A stretch of 64,000 bases of DNA. Source: Massilia sp. YIM B02443 (GTDB lineage Bacteria; Pseudomonadota; Gammaproteobacteria; Burkholderiales; Burkholderiaceae_D). The notes beneath the pieces were generated by a model. That model was not told the origin of the DNA, ran no database searches, and saw nothing but the letters and a program-made list of their open reading frames with translations. This document shows positions 1 to 8,900 of this stretch, one piece after another. The stretch is taken from positions 124,031 to 188,030 of the forward strand of contig NZ_JASNRA010000010.1 of NCBI RefSeq assembly GCF_030411955.1, given 5' to 3'. The position numbers and the translations under genes are program-made. Position 1 is the first letter of the stretch. The number at the start of each line of letters is the position of its first letter.

Positions 1-887
1 GCGCCCGATTTCTGGCCCAGCGCGCCCTTCTCGATCAGTTTCGCCAGGATGTCAGGCGTCTTGTAGACGCTGAAGAACGGGTCGTCCTTCAGGTTGTCCT
101 GCATGGTCTTGATCACGTGGCCCATGGTGTCCAGGCCGACCACGTCCGCGGTGCGGAAGGTGCCCGACTTGGCGCGGCCGAGTTTTGCGCCGGTGAGGTC
201 GTCGACCACGTCCACGGAGAGGCCGAATTTCTCGGCTTCGACGATGGTGGCCAGCATGCCGAAGATGCCGACGCGGTTGGCGATGAAGTTCGGCGTGTCC
301 TTGGCGCGCACCACGCCCTTGCCCAGGGTCGAGGTCAGGAAGGTCTCGAGCTGGTCGAGGATTTCAGGGCGCGTGGCTTCGGTCGGGATCAGTTCGACCA
401 GGTGCATGTAGCGCGGCGGGTTGAAGAAGTGCACGCCGCAGAAGCGTTCCTTCAGGCCGGCGTCGAAGCCTTCGGCCAGCTTGTTGATCGACAGGCCCGA
501 GGTGTTGGAAGCGAAGATCGCGTGCGGGGCGATGTGCGGGGCGACCTTGGCGTACAGGTCGTGTTTCCAGTCCATGCGCTCGGCGATGGCTTCGATGATC
601 AGGTCGCAGCCAGCCAGCACGTCGAGGTTGTCCTCGTAGTTGGCGACTTCGATCAGCGCCGCGTCGTCCTTGTTGCCCAGCGGGGCCGGCGACAGCTTTT
701 TCAGGTTCTCGATGGCGCGCAGGACGATGGAATTCTTATTGGACGGACCGCCGGAGCTTTGCTCCGGCTTGGCGGGCAGGTCGAACAGGACAACCGGGAC
801 CTTGGCGTTCACGCAGTGCGCAGCGATCTGCGCACCCATCACGCCGGCGCCGAGGACGGCGACTTTCTTGACGATGAAATTGGACAT
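1..887 (-). CDS. 3-hydroxyacyl-CoA dehydrogenase, FadB-like, N-terminal part (cut by window edge)
   Basis: NAD-dependent oxidation of 3-hydroxyacyl-CoA in beta-oxidation; in this family often fused to an enoyl-CoA hydratase half. The visible 295 residues start at the ATG ending at 887 (MSNFIVKKVAVLGAGVMG) and show the Rossmann GxGxxG nucleotide-binding loop at once, followed by the dehydrogenase core with the HFFNPPRYMHLVELI segment typical of the family. The gene runs off the left edge, so whether a hydratase domain follows cannot be seen. It lies 74 bases downstream of the acyl-CoA dehydrogenase gene on the same strand, so the two probably form one operon under the adjacent TetR regulator. 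Confidence 0.9.
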   Translation of the reverse strand, partial: MSNFIVKKVAVLGAGVMGAQIAAHCVNAKVPVVLFDLPAKPEQSSGGPSNKNSIVLRAIENLKKLSPAPLGNKDDAALIEVANYEDNLDVLAGCDLIIEAIAERMDWKHDLYAKVAPHIAPHAIFASNTSGLSINKLAEGFDAGLKERFCGVHFFNPPRYMHLVELIPTEATRPEILDQLETFLTSTLGKGVVRAKDTPNFIANRVGIFGMLATIVEAEKFGLSVDVVDDLTGAKLGRAKSGTFRTADVVGLDTMGHVIKTMQDNLKDDPFFSVYKTPDILAKLIEKGALGQKSG

Positions 888-961
888 GTTTATTCCTTGT
901 TTGAGCGCGGTCCCTGCCTGGCATGGCCGGGCAGGGACCGCGAGTTCAGCGTGACGGTGAA

Positions 962-2752
962 TTAAAACAGCTCGGCATCCAGCGCCAGCAGATTCGACGC
1001 GCCCGAGCGGGCCTGGCGGATCAGCATCGCGGTTTCCGGATACAGGCGCGCGAAGTAGAAGCGCGCGGTGGCCAGCTTGGCTTCGTAGAACTTGTCGCCC
1101 GAGTCCAGCTTGGCCAGTGCGATCTTCGCCATCTGCGCGAAGAAGTAGCTGTACACCAGGTGGCCGGCCACGCGCAGGTAAGGCACGGCCGCGGCGCCCA
1201 CTTCGTCCGGGCTCTGGAAGGCCTTCATGCCGATTTCCATGGTCAGCTTGGTGACCTTCTCGCCCAGCTCGCCCAGCGGCGTGATGAACTCGGACAGGTT
1301 CTCGTCCAGGCCGTTCTCTTCGACGAAGGCCTTGATCTTCTCGCCGAACTTGCGCAGCTTGGCGCCGTTGTCCATCAGGATCTTGCGGCCCAACAGGTCG
1401 AGCGACTGCACGGTATTCGTGCCTTCGTAGATCATGTTGATGCGGGCGTCGCGCACGTACTGCTCCATGCCCCATTCCGAGATGTAGCCGTGGCCGCCGT
1501 ACACCTGCAGCGCTTCGGAGGTGGCGATCCAGCCGTTGTCGGTGATGAAGGCCTTGATGATCGGGGTCAGGAGCGCGACTTCGTCGGCCGCTTCCTTGCG
1601 CACGTCTTCGTCCGGGTGGTTCAGTTCGCGGTCGATCTGCAGCGCCATGTACGAGGTGAAGGCGCGGCCGCCTTCGGCGTAGGCTTTCGCGGTCAGCAGC
1701 ATGCGGCGCACGTCCGGGTGCACGATGATCGGGTCGGCCGGCTTGTCCGGCGCCTTCGGGCCCGACAGGCTGCGCATCTGGATGCGGTCCTTGGCGTAGG
1801 CCAGCGCGTTCTGGTACGCGACTTCGGTCAGGCCCAGCGATTGCATGCCGACGCCCAGGCGCGCCGCGTTCATGAACACGAACATCGCCTGCAGGCCCTT
1901 GTGCGGCTGGCCGATCAGGGTGCCGCGCGCATTGTCCAGGTTCATCTGGCAGGTGGCGTTGCCGTGGATGCCCATCTTTTCTTCGATGGCGCCGCAGGCG
2001 ATGCCGTTGCGCTCGCCCAGCGAGCCGTCGTCGTTCGGCAGGAATTTCGGCACCAGGAACAGCGAGATGCCTTTCGAGCCTTCCGGAGCGTCCGGCAGGC
2101 GCGCCAGCACCAGGTGGACGATGTTCTCGGCCATGTCGTGTTCGCCGGCCGAGATGAAGATCTTCGAGCCGGTGATCAGGTAGGTGCCGTCGGCCTGCGG
2201 TTCGGCCTTCGAGCGCAGCAGGCCCAGGTCGGTGCCGCAGTGCGCTTCGGTCAGGCACATGGTGCCGGTCCACTCGCCCGAGACCAGCTTCGGCAGGTAC
2301 AGGCGTTTCTGGTCGTCGGTGCCGTGCTCCAGCAGGCACTCATAGGCGCCGTGTGACAGGCCCGGGTACATCGACCAGGCCTGGTTCGACGAGTTCAGCA
2401 TCTCGTAGAACGAATTGTTCAGCGTGACCGGCAGGCCCTGGCCGCCGTATTCGGGATCGCACGCCAGCGCGGCCCAGCCGCCTTCGACATACTGTTTATA
2501 CGCTTCCTTGAAACCCTTCGGGGTGGTGACGGTCTTGTCGGCCGCGCTGAAATGGCAGCCTTCGCGGTCGCCCGAGTGGTTCAGCGGGAACAGCACTTCC
2601 TGCGTGAACTTCGCGCCTTCTTCCAGCACCTGGTTGATGATGTCGGCGTCGATTTCCTCGTACTTCGGCAGACTCTTGAATTCCTCGGTGACGTTGAGGA
2701 ATTCGTGCAACACGAACTGCATATCCCGAAGTGGCGCGACGTACTGACCCAT
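962..2752 (-). CDS. acyl-CoA dehydrogenase with bacterial-type C-terminal domain
   Basis: FAD-dependent acyl-CoA dehydrogenase, first step of beta-oxidation. The 596-residue length is that of the long bacterial subfamily (FadE-like relatives and DMSP/long-chain types) rather than the roughly 380-residue short form. N-, middle- and C-terminal acyl-CoA dehydrogenase domains are present (CLTEAHCGTDLG in the FAD/substrate region; QVYGGHGYISEWGMEQYVRD; MIYEGTNTVQ with the presumed catalytic Glu near residue 443), followed by a C-terminal extension typical of this subfamily. It sits between the TetR gene and the FadB-like gene. Substrate chain length cannot be told from sequence. Confidence 0.93.
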   Translation of the reverse strand: MGQYVAPLRDMQFVLHEFLNVTEEFKSLPKYEEIDADIINQVLEEGAKFTQEVLFPLNHSGDREGCHFSAADKTVTTPKGFKEAYKQYVEGGWAALACDPEYGGQGLPVTLNNSFYEMLNSSNQAWSMYPGLSHGAYECLLEHGTDDQKRLYLPKLVSGEWTGTMCLTEAHCGTDLGLLRSKAEPQADGTYLITGSKIFISAGEHDMAENIVHLVLARLPDAPEGSKGISLFLVPKFLPNDDGSLGERNGIACGAIEEKMGIHGNATCQMNLDNARGTLIGQPHKGLQAMFVFMNAARLGVGMQSLGLTEVAYQNALAYAKDRIQMRSLSGPKAPDKPADPIIVHPDVRRMLLTAKAYAEGGRAFTSYMALQIDRELNHPDEDVRKEAADEVALLTPIIKAFITDNGWIATSEALQVYGGHGYISEWGMEQYVRDARINMIYEGTNTVQSLDLLGRKILMDNGAKLRKFGEKIKAFVEENGLDENLSEFITPLGELGEKVTKLTMEIGMKAFQSPDEVGAAAVPYLRVAGHLVYSYFFAQMAKIALAKLDSGDKFYEAKLATARFYFARLYPETAMLIRQARSGASNLLALDAELF

Positions 2753-2798
2753 GGTTTTCTCCTGACGAAGGGTAATGATGTTGGACTTGGCCGGCGGC

Positions 2799-3437
2799 TT
2801 ATGCCGCCTGGTGGTCTTGCTGTGCTGTTGCTTGTTCCGGCACTGCTTGTGGATTGCGGTAATTCTCGATCAGGCGCGCAAAGGCAGCCTCGGCGCGTTC
2901 GACCGCACCGGGATTGCGCAGGAAGCGGGCGTCATGGTGCAGGGCCAGGATCAGGCCGTGCATCTCGAACACCAGCTGCTCGGCATCCAGCCCGGCATGC
3001 AGGTGGCCGGCCTCGATCGCCTGGCGCACGCTGCGCAGCAGCGCGCCCTGCCAGGCACGGACCATCGACACCAGCTCTTCGCGGATCGGGCCTTCGCGGT
3101 CGTCGTACTCGACCGCACCGCTGATGTAGATGCAGCCGGAAGCGATCTCGACCGACACCCGCTTGACCCAGCGCGTGTACATCGCGACCAGGCGCGGCAG
3201 GCCGCGGGTTTCCTTGATGCTCGGGAAAAACACTTCCTGCTCGAAGCGGTGGTGATACAGCTTGACCACCTCCAGCTGCAGGTCTTCGCGCGAACCGAAG
3301 TGGGCGAACACGCCCGACTTGCTCATGTTCATCCGGTCGGCCAGCAGGCCGATGGTCAGCCCTTCGAGACCGTTGCGGCTGGCGAGCTCGAGCGCGACGT
3401 CGAGGATCGCGGCCCGCGTCTGTTCGCCCTTGCGCAT
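2799..3437 (-). CDS. TetR/AcrR-family transcriptional regulator
   Basis: A 212-residue TetR-type regulator. The N-terminal helix-turn-helix is clear (GEQTRAAILDVALELASRNG, then IGLLADRMNMSKSGVFAHFG, residues about 3-50). The rest is an all-helical ligand-binding domain of unassigned specificity. It is the first gene of a leftward set with the acyl-CoA dehydrogenase (46-base gap) and the FadB-like gene, so it probably controls fatty-acid degradation and itself, with an acyl-CoA as the likely inducer; that is inference from context. Confidence 0.9.
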   Translation of the reverse strand: MRKGEQTRAAILDVALELASRNGLEGLTIGLLADRMNMSKSGVFAHFGSREDLQLEVVKLYHHRFEQEVFFPSIKETRGLPRLVAMYTRWVKRVSVEIASGCIYISGAVEYDDREGPIREELVSMVRAWQGALLRSVRQAIEAGHLHAGLDAEQLVFEMHGLILALHHDARFLRNPGAVERAEAAFARLIENYRNPQAVPEQATAQQDHQAA

Positions 3438-3849
3438 GAATTTGGTTGAAGCGTTGATAGTATCCCCTGAGTCGAAAAAATCCGAACGCTCGTACTATTA
3501 TCTATCAGGCTTGGAATGTCAAACGGGAACTTAGAGTTGGCGTTCTATTGATGCAAAACAATGCTTGGCACAGTGAGAATGCGCCGTGGGTGGATCGTTC
3601 AGCTTGAAAAACAGTGGACGACCGATTTGTCGATTCAGCTATAAAGGTACCGCATTTTTGCGGGCGCAGGTGTTCCGATTGCGGGGTTGGTGTACCGGGG
3701 ATACAAGCCCGGTGCTCGATGGTTGCCCAAGCGATATTCTTGGGGAAGCTTTCTTTCTCGCGCCCCCAATTGTCACTTTAGTTCATTATCCAAGAGTTAC
3801 CATCTTTTCGACAATAGATCCTTATAACAACCATGGAGAGGAGACACAG
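3438..3849. other. divergent intergenic region, no convincing gene
   Basis: This gap separates the leftward TetR gene from the rightward small membrane-protein gene and must hold both promoters. An open frame continues upstream of 3850 to 3586, but its residues look non-coding and it has no ribosome-binding site, so I do not extend the gene into it. Apart from the imperfect palindrome near the TetR start I see no other structure. Confidence 0.6.
3484..3495. promoter_or_regulatory. candidate TetR operator (imperfect palindrome)
   Basis: GAACGCTCGTAC matches its own reverse complement at 8 of 12 positions and lies about 50 bases upstream of the TetR start codon. Self-control by a TetR repressor usually uses such a site. 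Weak evidence; no second copy was found. Confidence 0.25.
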
Positions 3850-4233
3850 ATGAGCAACGCGCAGCAGATCATGGAAGTCATGGAACCGACCGACATCGCC
3901 CTGCGTGAGGCGATTCATTCGTTCGCAGACGAGGATGAAGAGAAATCCAATGAGGCGATGATGGCCGATTTTCTGGTGATTCTCGGTCGCGCCTGTGCCC
4001 GCCTGGACGAAGGCGCCACGCCAGAACAGGCCGTTGCCGATCTGGTCTTCCATGGAATGGAGCGCGAAAGCGCCGAGACCATCGTCCAGAAGGCAGAGGA
4101 GACGGTGGAGGCGAACCGGGGCAAGGGACGGGGCGTGGATAGCTCGCAGGCAACGGGCAACTGGCTCACGCGTTTCGGCATCCTGGTAATTGTCCTGCTG
4201 GCAGTGCTGGTCTATATGTACGCGGGCGGCTGA
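3850..4233 (+). CDS. hypothetical small membrane-anchored protein
   Basis: A 127-residue protein not assigned to a family. Start chosen at the ATG of MSNAQQIMEVMEPTD because GGAGAGGAG lies just upstream; the frame is open further 5' but without a start signal. It has an acidic helical cytoplasmic part (residues 1-100, with ALREAIHSFADEDEE) and one C-terminal membrane segment (ILVIVLLAVLVYMYAGG), a tail-anchored layout. Its stop codon directly abuts the next ATG (TGAATG), so it is probably co-transcribed with the following exported protein. Confidence 0.75.
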   Translation: MSNAQQIMEVMEPTDIALREAIHSFADEDEEKSNEAMMADFLVILGRACARLDEGATPEQAVADLVFHGMERESAETIVQKAEETVEANRGKGRGVDSSQATGNWLTRFGILVIVLLAVLVYMYAGG

Positions 4234-5193
4234 ATGGCCGGCTACCGTTTCAAATCCATGAAAATATCAAACCCTGCATTTGTCCGATACAACCTTGTCA
4301 CGCTGCTGGCTGGGATCGTTCTGCTTACCGGTCCGAGCGGCTGCAAGCGCAATGAGCAAGCCGCCCCGGCGCCGGAGCCGGAGGTGCACAACGCACCACC
4401 GGCATTCTCCGGCACGGCCGTCGCGCCTGCCACGGCTCCCGCGGCAAGCGCGATTGACACGCCGGAAAAGCAGCGCAAACGCTCCTGGATGCGGGCGATC
4501 TTCGGCCAAGCCTATGCGCCTGAGAAGGATGAAGCACTGGCCGAGCTCGATATCGATGGCGCCAGGGAATACCATCAAATGACACTGGCATCGGCCAGCA
4601 CGCTGCCTGACGGCCGCGTCGCTGTGCTTGTCAACGGTTCGCCGTCCGATCAGGACGGGAATGACCTTGCCGGACACGGTTCGCCTGGCGTACTGAACGT
4701 GTATATCCTGCGCACCGATGACGGTGGATGGCAAGTCGTCGAGCGGCACGAGAACCTGTCATCCATGGGCTCGCATGGCAACATCGGCAGCATCGAGTGG
4801 ATCATACCGAGCGCCGGCAAGGCCGGCTTCATCGTGACATCAGGCGGTACGTGGCAAGGCTACTCGATCGCTGTCGCGAACATCTTTGAACTGGGCTCGC
4901 CCATTCGCGAACTCGGGAACCTGCTGATCGGCTCCACCAACGAGGGCGCATGCGAGCCAGACACTGAATGCTGGGACGTGAACGGCAAGATTCGCTTCGC
5001 CGGCAGATCCGATGCTGACACTCCGCCCGACATGCTGGTCGATTTTGCGGGCAAACGCTACCGGGTTATCGACAACCAGCCCGACAAATACAGCGAACGC
5101 CTCGACAGCACGATCAAGGAGACCGCACGCTATCGGTTCGATGGCAACACCTATGTGTTAACGGAGGGTGTCAACCCGGTGCCGGAGGTCTGA
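4234..5193 (+). CDS. hypothetical exported protein
   Basis: A 319-residue protein of unknown function. The ATG at 4234 touches the upstream stop codon; the ATG at 4258 (MKISNPAFVRYN) gives a more typical signal peptide, so the mature start is uncertain. A hydrophobic stretch (LVTLLAGIVLLTG) is followed by GPSGCKRNE; the Cys suggests a lipoprotein, but the residues before it are a poor lipobox. A Pro/Ala-rich linker (residues 45-80) leads into a globular part with VYILRTDDGGWQVVERHENL and repeated Gly-rich turns, possibly a beta-rich periplasmic domain. No catalytic motif recognised. Confidence 0.75.
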   Translation: MAGYRFKSMKISNPAFVRYNLVTLLAGIVLLTGPSGCKRNEQAAPAPEPEVHNAPPAFSGTAVAPATAPAASAIDTPEKQRKRSWMRAIFGQAYAPEKDEALAELDIDGAREYHQMTLASASTLPDGRVAVLVNGSPSDQDGNDLAGHGSPGVLNVYILRTDDGGWQVVERHENLSSMGSHGNIGSIEWIIPSAGKAGFIVTSGGTWQGYSIAVANIFELGSPIRELGNLLIGSTNEGACEPDTECWDVNGKIRFAGRSDADTPPDMLVDFAGKRYRVIDNQPDKYSERLDSTIKETARYRFDGNTYVLTEGVNPVPEV

Positions 5194-5205
5194 CCTCGAC
5201 CCGGC

Positions 5206-5604
<399 letters not shown>

Positions 5605-5634
5605 TCTCTTTCATTCTCTAGTCCAGTTCCATCC

Positions 5635-6795
5635 TCAGGTGTAGCCGATCGTGACCACCCGCATCACCAGCTTGTACAGCATGTAGGCGGCTCCGTGGCT
5701 GGCCCGCTCGAGCCAGCCGGTATGCGCGAACTCCTGAGCGCAGACCTCGACCCCGTCCGCGATGCCGCGCTCGATATGCGCGCGCAAGGTGGCGGCGAAG
5801 ACCGGGTCGTTCACCACCACGTTGGCTTCCTGGTTGACGAACAGCGACAGGCCGTCGCAATTGCTCGAACCCACCGTGGCCCAGTCGTCGTCCACCACCG
5901 CGACCTTGGCATGCAGCTGGGTCTTGCGGTATTCGACCACCCGGATGCCGTCGGCCAGCAGCTTGGGATAGAAGGAATGGGCCACCGCATCCTGGATGCG
6001 GAACTCGCCCACCCCGATCAGCAGCGTCACCTTCACGCCACGCCGCGCCGCGTGCGCCAGCGCCTTGCGGAACTTGCGCCCAGGGGCGAAGTACGGCGTT
6101 GCCAGCAGCACGCTGTCGCGCGCGTGGCCCAGCGCCTGCAGATACGCCTTCTGGATCGTGGCGCGGTTGCGCAGGTTGTCACGCACCACAAATGCGGCCC
6201 GGGCCGGACTTTCGCAAGAGGGAATCGGCTGCTTGCGCATTTCGCTGAACAATTGCAGGCGCTTGCGCAGGCGCAGGCGCCCGGTGCGCATCCACTGCCC
6301 TGCCGCCTCGTGATGAATCTGGGCCACCAGCGGCCCGCGCACGCGCACCGTGAAATCCCAGCGCGGCGCCGGCAGGCGGTGGCCGTCGGCGTGGTCGCAC
6401 AGCCAGTCGTCGTTGACGTTGATGCCGCCCACGAAGGCGACCTCGCGGTCGATCACCGCGATCTTGCGGTGCGAGCGGGCAATGCCGCGCCGGCACAGGG
6501 GATTGAACACGCGGTACTGGACACCGGCGGCAGTGAGTTCCGGCCCGAGCCGGCCGCAGCAGCGGTGGCCGGTGCCGAACCAGTCGACCAGCACCCGCAC
6601 CTTGACACCGCGGCGGGCGGCGCGGATCAGGGCGTCGCGTACGGCGCGGCCGGTATCGTCCTCGGCGAAGATATAGGTTTCGAACAGCACCTCGTACTGC
6701 GCCGCGTCGAGCGCCGCGATCAAGGCCGGAAAGAAGGCGACGCCGCTTTCCAACAGGGTGATGTCGTTGTTGTCGACGAAGGCGAGGCTGCGCAT
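5635..6795 (-). CDS. clsB: cardiolipin synthase ClsB-type phospholipase D protein
   Basis: Phosphatidyl transfer at the membrane to make cardiolipin. The 386 residues contain two HKD (HxKx4D) phospholipase D motifs: SHRKIAVIDREVAFVGG (H109, K111) and LHAKVAVVDDDWATVGSSN (H295, K297). Length and absence of N-terminal membrane segments match ClsB (YbhO) rather than ClsA. The gene lies 15 bases after an endonuclease/exonuclease-fold gene, the same pairing as ybhP-ybhO in E. coli, which supports the call. Confidence 0.9.
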   Translation of the reverse strand: MRSLAFVDNNDITLLESGVAFFPALIAALDAAQYEVLFETYIFAEDDTGRAVRDALIRAARRGVKVRVLVDWFGTGHRCCGRLGPELTAAGVQYRVFNPLCRRGIARSHRKIAVIDREVAFVGGINVNDDWLCDHADGHRLPAPRWDFTVRVRGPLVAQIHHEAAGQWMRTGRLRLRKRLQLFSEMRKQPIPSCESPARAAFVVRDNLRNRATIQKAYLQALGHARDSVLLATPYFAPGRKFRKALAHAARRGVKVTLLIGVGEFRIQDAVAHSFYPKLLADGIRVVEYRKTQLHAKVAVVDDDWATVGSSNCDGLSLFVNQEANVVVNDPVFAATLRAHIERGIADGVEVCAQEFAHTGWLERASHGAAYMLYKLVMRVVTIGYT

Positions 6796-6810
6796 GGCCG
6801 GCGGACCGGC

Positions 6811-7650
6811 TCAGCGCGTCGCGCAGTGCTTCGCCGGATCGGCCAGCTCCAGTTCGGCCACGATCGGCGCGTGGTCGGACAGCTTGGCCCACAGGGGGCC
6901 GTGCATCACCTTGGCATTGTTGACCTTGAAGCCGCGCACGTAGATGCGGTCGAGGCGGAACCACGGCAGCGCGGCCGGGAAGGTGCGCGCCGGCGCCAGG
7001 CGCGGCTGGCGGCCGGCCCAGCTGCGCACCATGTCGCCCAGCGGCGAGCGCGGACCGAGTTCGTCGAACACCTCGGTTACGCCGAGGCCATGGCGCAGCT
7101 TGTCGCTCAGGGTGTTGCGCCAGTCGTTGAAGTCGCCGGCGATGATCACCGGTTCGCCGTTCGGCGCCGACGAATTCACGGCCTCGATCAGCGATTGCGT
7201 CTGGCGCCCGCGGCTGCCTTCGAACAGGCCCAGGTGCACCACGTAGCAGTGCACCTTGCATTCGGGCGTGCCGAGCACGCAGTGCAGGATGCCGCGCTGC
7301 TCGTAGGCGTGGTCCGAGACGTCGTGGTTGTGCGAGTTCTCGATCGGCCAGCACGAGAGCAATGCATTGCCGTGGTGGCCGTGGTCGTACACCGCGTTCA
7401 TGCCGTAGGCCGTGTGGTGGGCGTCGGGAGCGAAGTAGTCGTACTGGGCGGTCTCGGGCCAGTAGCGGTGGCCGCGCTCTTCCTTGCCGTACCTGGCCTG
7501 GAACCGGTCATGCCGGCCCTGCACCTCTTGCAGGAAGACGATGTTGGCGTCGAATTCGGCAATCGCCTTCTTCAGGGCGATCACGCGAGGCGTGCTGCGC
7601 AGCGAGGAGACGCCCTTATGAATATTGTAGGTGGCTACACGAATTTTCAT
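6811..7650 (-). CDS. endonuclease/exonuclease/phosphatase-family protein (YbhP-like)
   Basis: A 279-residue metal-dependent phosphoesterase of the DNase I/Mg-dependent endonuclease fold. Typical elements are ATYNIHKG at the start, FLQEVQGRH (catalytic Glu), IIAGDFNDWRN (Asp/Asn pair) and SDHAPIVAELE (terminal Asp-His). Natural substrate unknown; it could be a nucleic acid or a phospholipid head group. Pairing with clsB resembles the E. coli ybhP-ybhO neighbourhood. Confidence 0.88.
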   Translation of the reverse strand: MKIRVATYNIHKGVSSLRSTPRVIALKKAIAEFDANIVFLQEVQGRHDRFQARYGKEERGHRYWPETAQYDYFAPDAHHTAYGMNAVYDHGHHGNALLSCWPIENSHNHDVSDHAYEQRGILHCVLGTPECKVHCYVVHLGLFEGSRGRQTQSLIEAVNSSAPNGEPVIIAGDFNDWRNTLSDKLRHGLGVTEVFDELGPRSPLGDMVRSWAGRQPRLAPARTFPAALPWFRLDRIYVRGFKVNNAKVMHGPLWAKLSDHAPIVAELELADPAKHCATR

Positions 7651-7802
7651 GGGAACATTCTACCCGGATCGGGCCGGCGTTCTCGTGAAACGGGCCCAAT
7701 CGTGCGCCTCATGGAGCGCCGGGTGGACGCAGCGGCGGAGGGAGTGGCCGGCGCGCTGGCCGGCGGATGCCGTGCGTGGAAGACGAGCGGTCGAGCGGCT
7801 GG

Positions 7803-8012
7803 TCAGCCCAGCGCCAGCGCCTCGTCGTAGATCGCTTCGTGGCCGGACACGATCATGCGGCGCGGCTTGCGCTCCGGCTGGTCCGTTTTCTTCTCGACCG
7901 GCGCCAGCGGGCCGCTCAGGCGCAGGCCGCCAAACAGGTCGATGTAAATACAATCGTCACCCAGAGTGATTTCTTTCACTTTCTTGTCGTGTTTGAGTTC
8001 GGGGTTATTCAA
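7803..8012 (-). CDS. small conserved-looking hypothetical protein with TTG start
   Basis: A 69-residue protein of unknown function. No ATG is available in frame; the TTG ending at 8012 has GGAGGA six bases upstream, a strong ribosome-binding site, which decides the start. The protein has a short beta-rich part (EITLGDDCIYIDLFGGLRL) and a basic stretch (EKKTDQPERKPRRM). It has its own likely promoter upstream and is on the same strand as the flanking genes. No family recognised. Confidence 0.65.
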   Translation of the reverse strand: MNNPELKHDKKVKEITLGDDCIYIDLFGGLRLSGPLAPVEKKTDQPERKPRRMIVSGHEAIYDEALALG

Positions 8013-8373
8013 TTTAGTCCTCCAGAATCATCCGCTAAAAAGTACATCTTTCAGGTCTCACCACCAGGTGATCTGTTGACGATATTCTACCGATTTCCAT
8101 CTGTCAAACGTTGAATATATGGTGTTTATCGCTGGGATATGAATTTCCTATGGTTATCAAACCGCTATTTTTGCTGTAACAGGGTGTAATTTCATAGGGG
8201 GATTTTGTAACGACGCCCGTCATATGGGCGTTTCCGCACAGATGACGGGTCAAAATAGCACTCTCGTACTTTTGCTGAAAAACGTCATTTTCGACTTTTC
8301 CGCAAGTAACAAAATCTTACAATTTGAACTGGTATTGACCCTGTTTTATAAGGGTTGTTTTTCCAGGGAAATG
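8013..8373. other. A+T-rich intergenic region
   Basis: About 360 bases, clearly richer in A+T than the flanks. It holds the candidate promoter at 8079-8107 and a short CGCCC/GGGCG hairpin near 8215-8230. The open frame running from 8224 into nudB antisense is not coding-like. I see no RNA gene that I can name. Confidence 0.5.
8079..8107 (-). promoter_or_regulatory. candidate sigma-70 promoter for the 69-residue protein
   Basis: On the minus strand, TTGACA (8102-8107) and TATCGT (8079-8084) are separated by exactly 17 bases. It would start transcription roughly 60 bases before the TTG start codon at 8012. Confidence 0.45.
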
Positions 8374-8829
8374 TTAATTTCCAAGTTGGCGAGGCAGCTG
8401 GAGGATGGCTTCGGCGTTCGACGACGAGAAGCAGCGGTCGGCCGCTTCGAGCCAAGGCAGCCAGGCGTGCTGCAGGTGCTCGCGAGGGCTGAGGACGATG
8501 GGGATGTCGCGTGGGACGCAGACCGAGAACACGTGCTCGGTGTTATGGGTGACGCCGGGGGCGTAGCGGTGGCGCCAGACCGGATAGATTTCGTAGATGT
8601 TGGACAGGCCCCAGTCGCGCAGGCGGATCAGTTCGCCGTCGGCCTGGATGCCGGTTTCCTCGAACAGTTCGCGCGCGGCGGTCAAAAGCAGCGGCTCGTC
8701 CGGTGCGTCGAGCGATCCGGTGACCGATTGCCAGAAGCCCGGGCGGTCGGCGCGTTCGAGCAGCAGCACTTCCATGGCGGAAGTGTGGATGACGACCAGG
8801 ACCGATTCGGGGATCTTGTGGGGTTTCAT
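8374..8829 (-). CDS. nudB: dihydroneopterin triphosphate diphosphatase (Nudix)
   Basis: Removes pyrophosphate from dihydroneopterin triphosphate in folate synthesis. The 151 residues contain a Nudix box (GSLDAPDEP...ARELFEETGI, residues about 37-60), and the length and location directly after aspS match betaproteobacterial nudB. Substrate is assigned from context and family; Nudix specificity cannot be proved from the box alone. The gene is separated from aspS by a 15-bp-stem palindrome of a dispersed repeat family. Confidence 0.85.
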   Translation of the reverse strand: MKPHKIPESVLVVIHTSAMEVLLLERADRPGFWQSVTGSLDAPDEPLLLTAARELFEETGIQADGELIRLRDWGLSNIYEIYPVWRHRYAPGVTHNTEHVFSVCVPRDIPIVLSPREHLQHAWLPWLEAADRCFSSSNAEAILQLPRQLGN

Positions 8830-8844
8830 GCGAGCGTCAGAAGA

Positions 8845-8877
8845 CGTAGGGTTGGCGGCTCGGCCGCCAACCCTACG
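8845..8877. repeat. dispersed palindromic repeat, short copy
   Basis: Perfect 15-bp inverted repeat CGTAGGGTTGGCGGC / GCCGCCAACCCTACG with a three-base loop, between aspS and nudB. Same sequence family as 12194-12232, 53239-53364 and 63889-63987. It could also act as a hairpin in the aspS-nudB transcript. Confidence 0.85.
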
Positions 8878-8900
8878 ACGGCAAAGCCGCCTAAATGACC

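Noticed and set aside
3586..3849. N-terminal extension of the small membrane protein
   Set aside because: No ribosome-binding site, non-coding-like residues, and a strong start signal at 3850.
5695..7830. 711-codon plus-strand frame over clsB and the nuclease gene
   Set aside because: Antisense shadow of two well-supported genes; typical high-G+C artefact.
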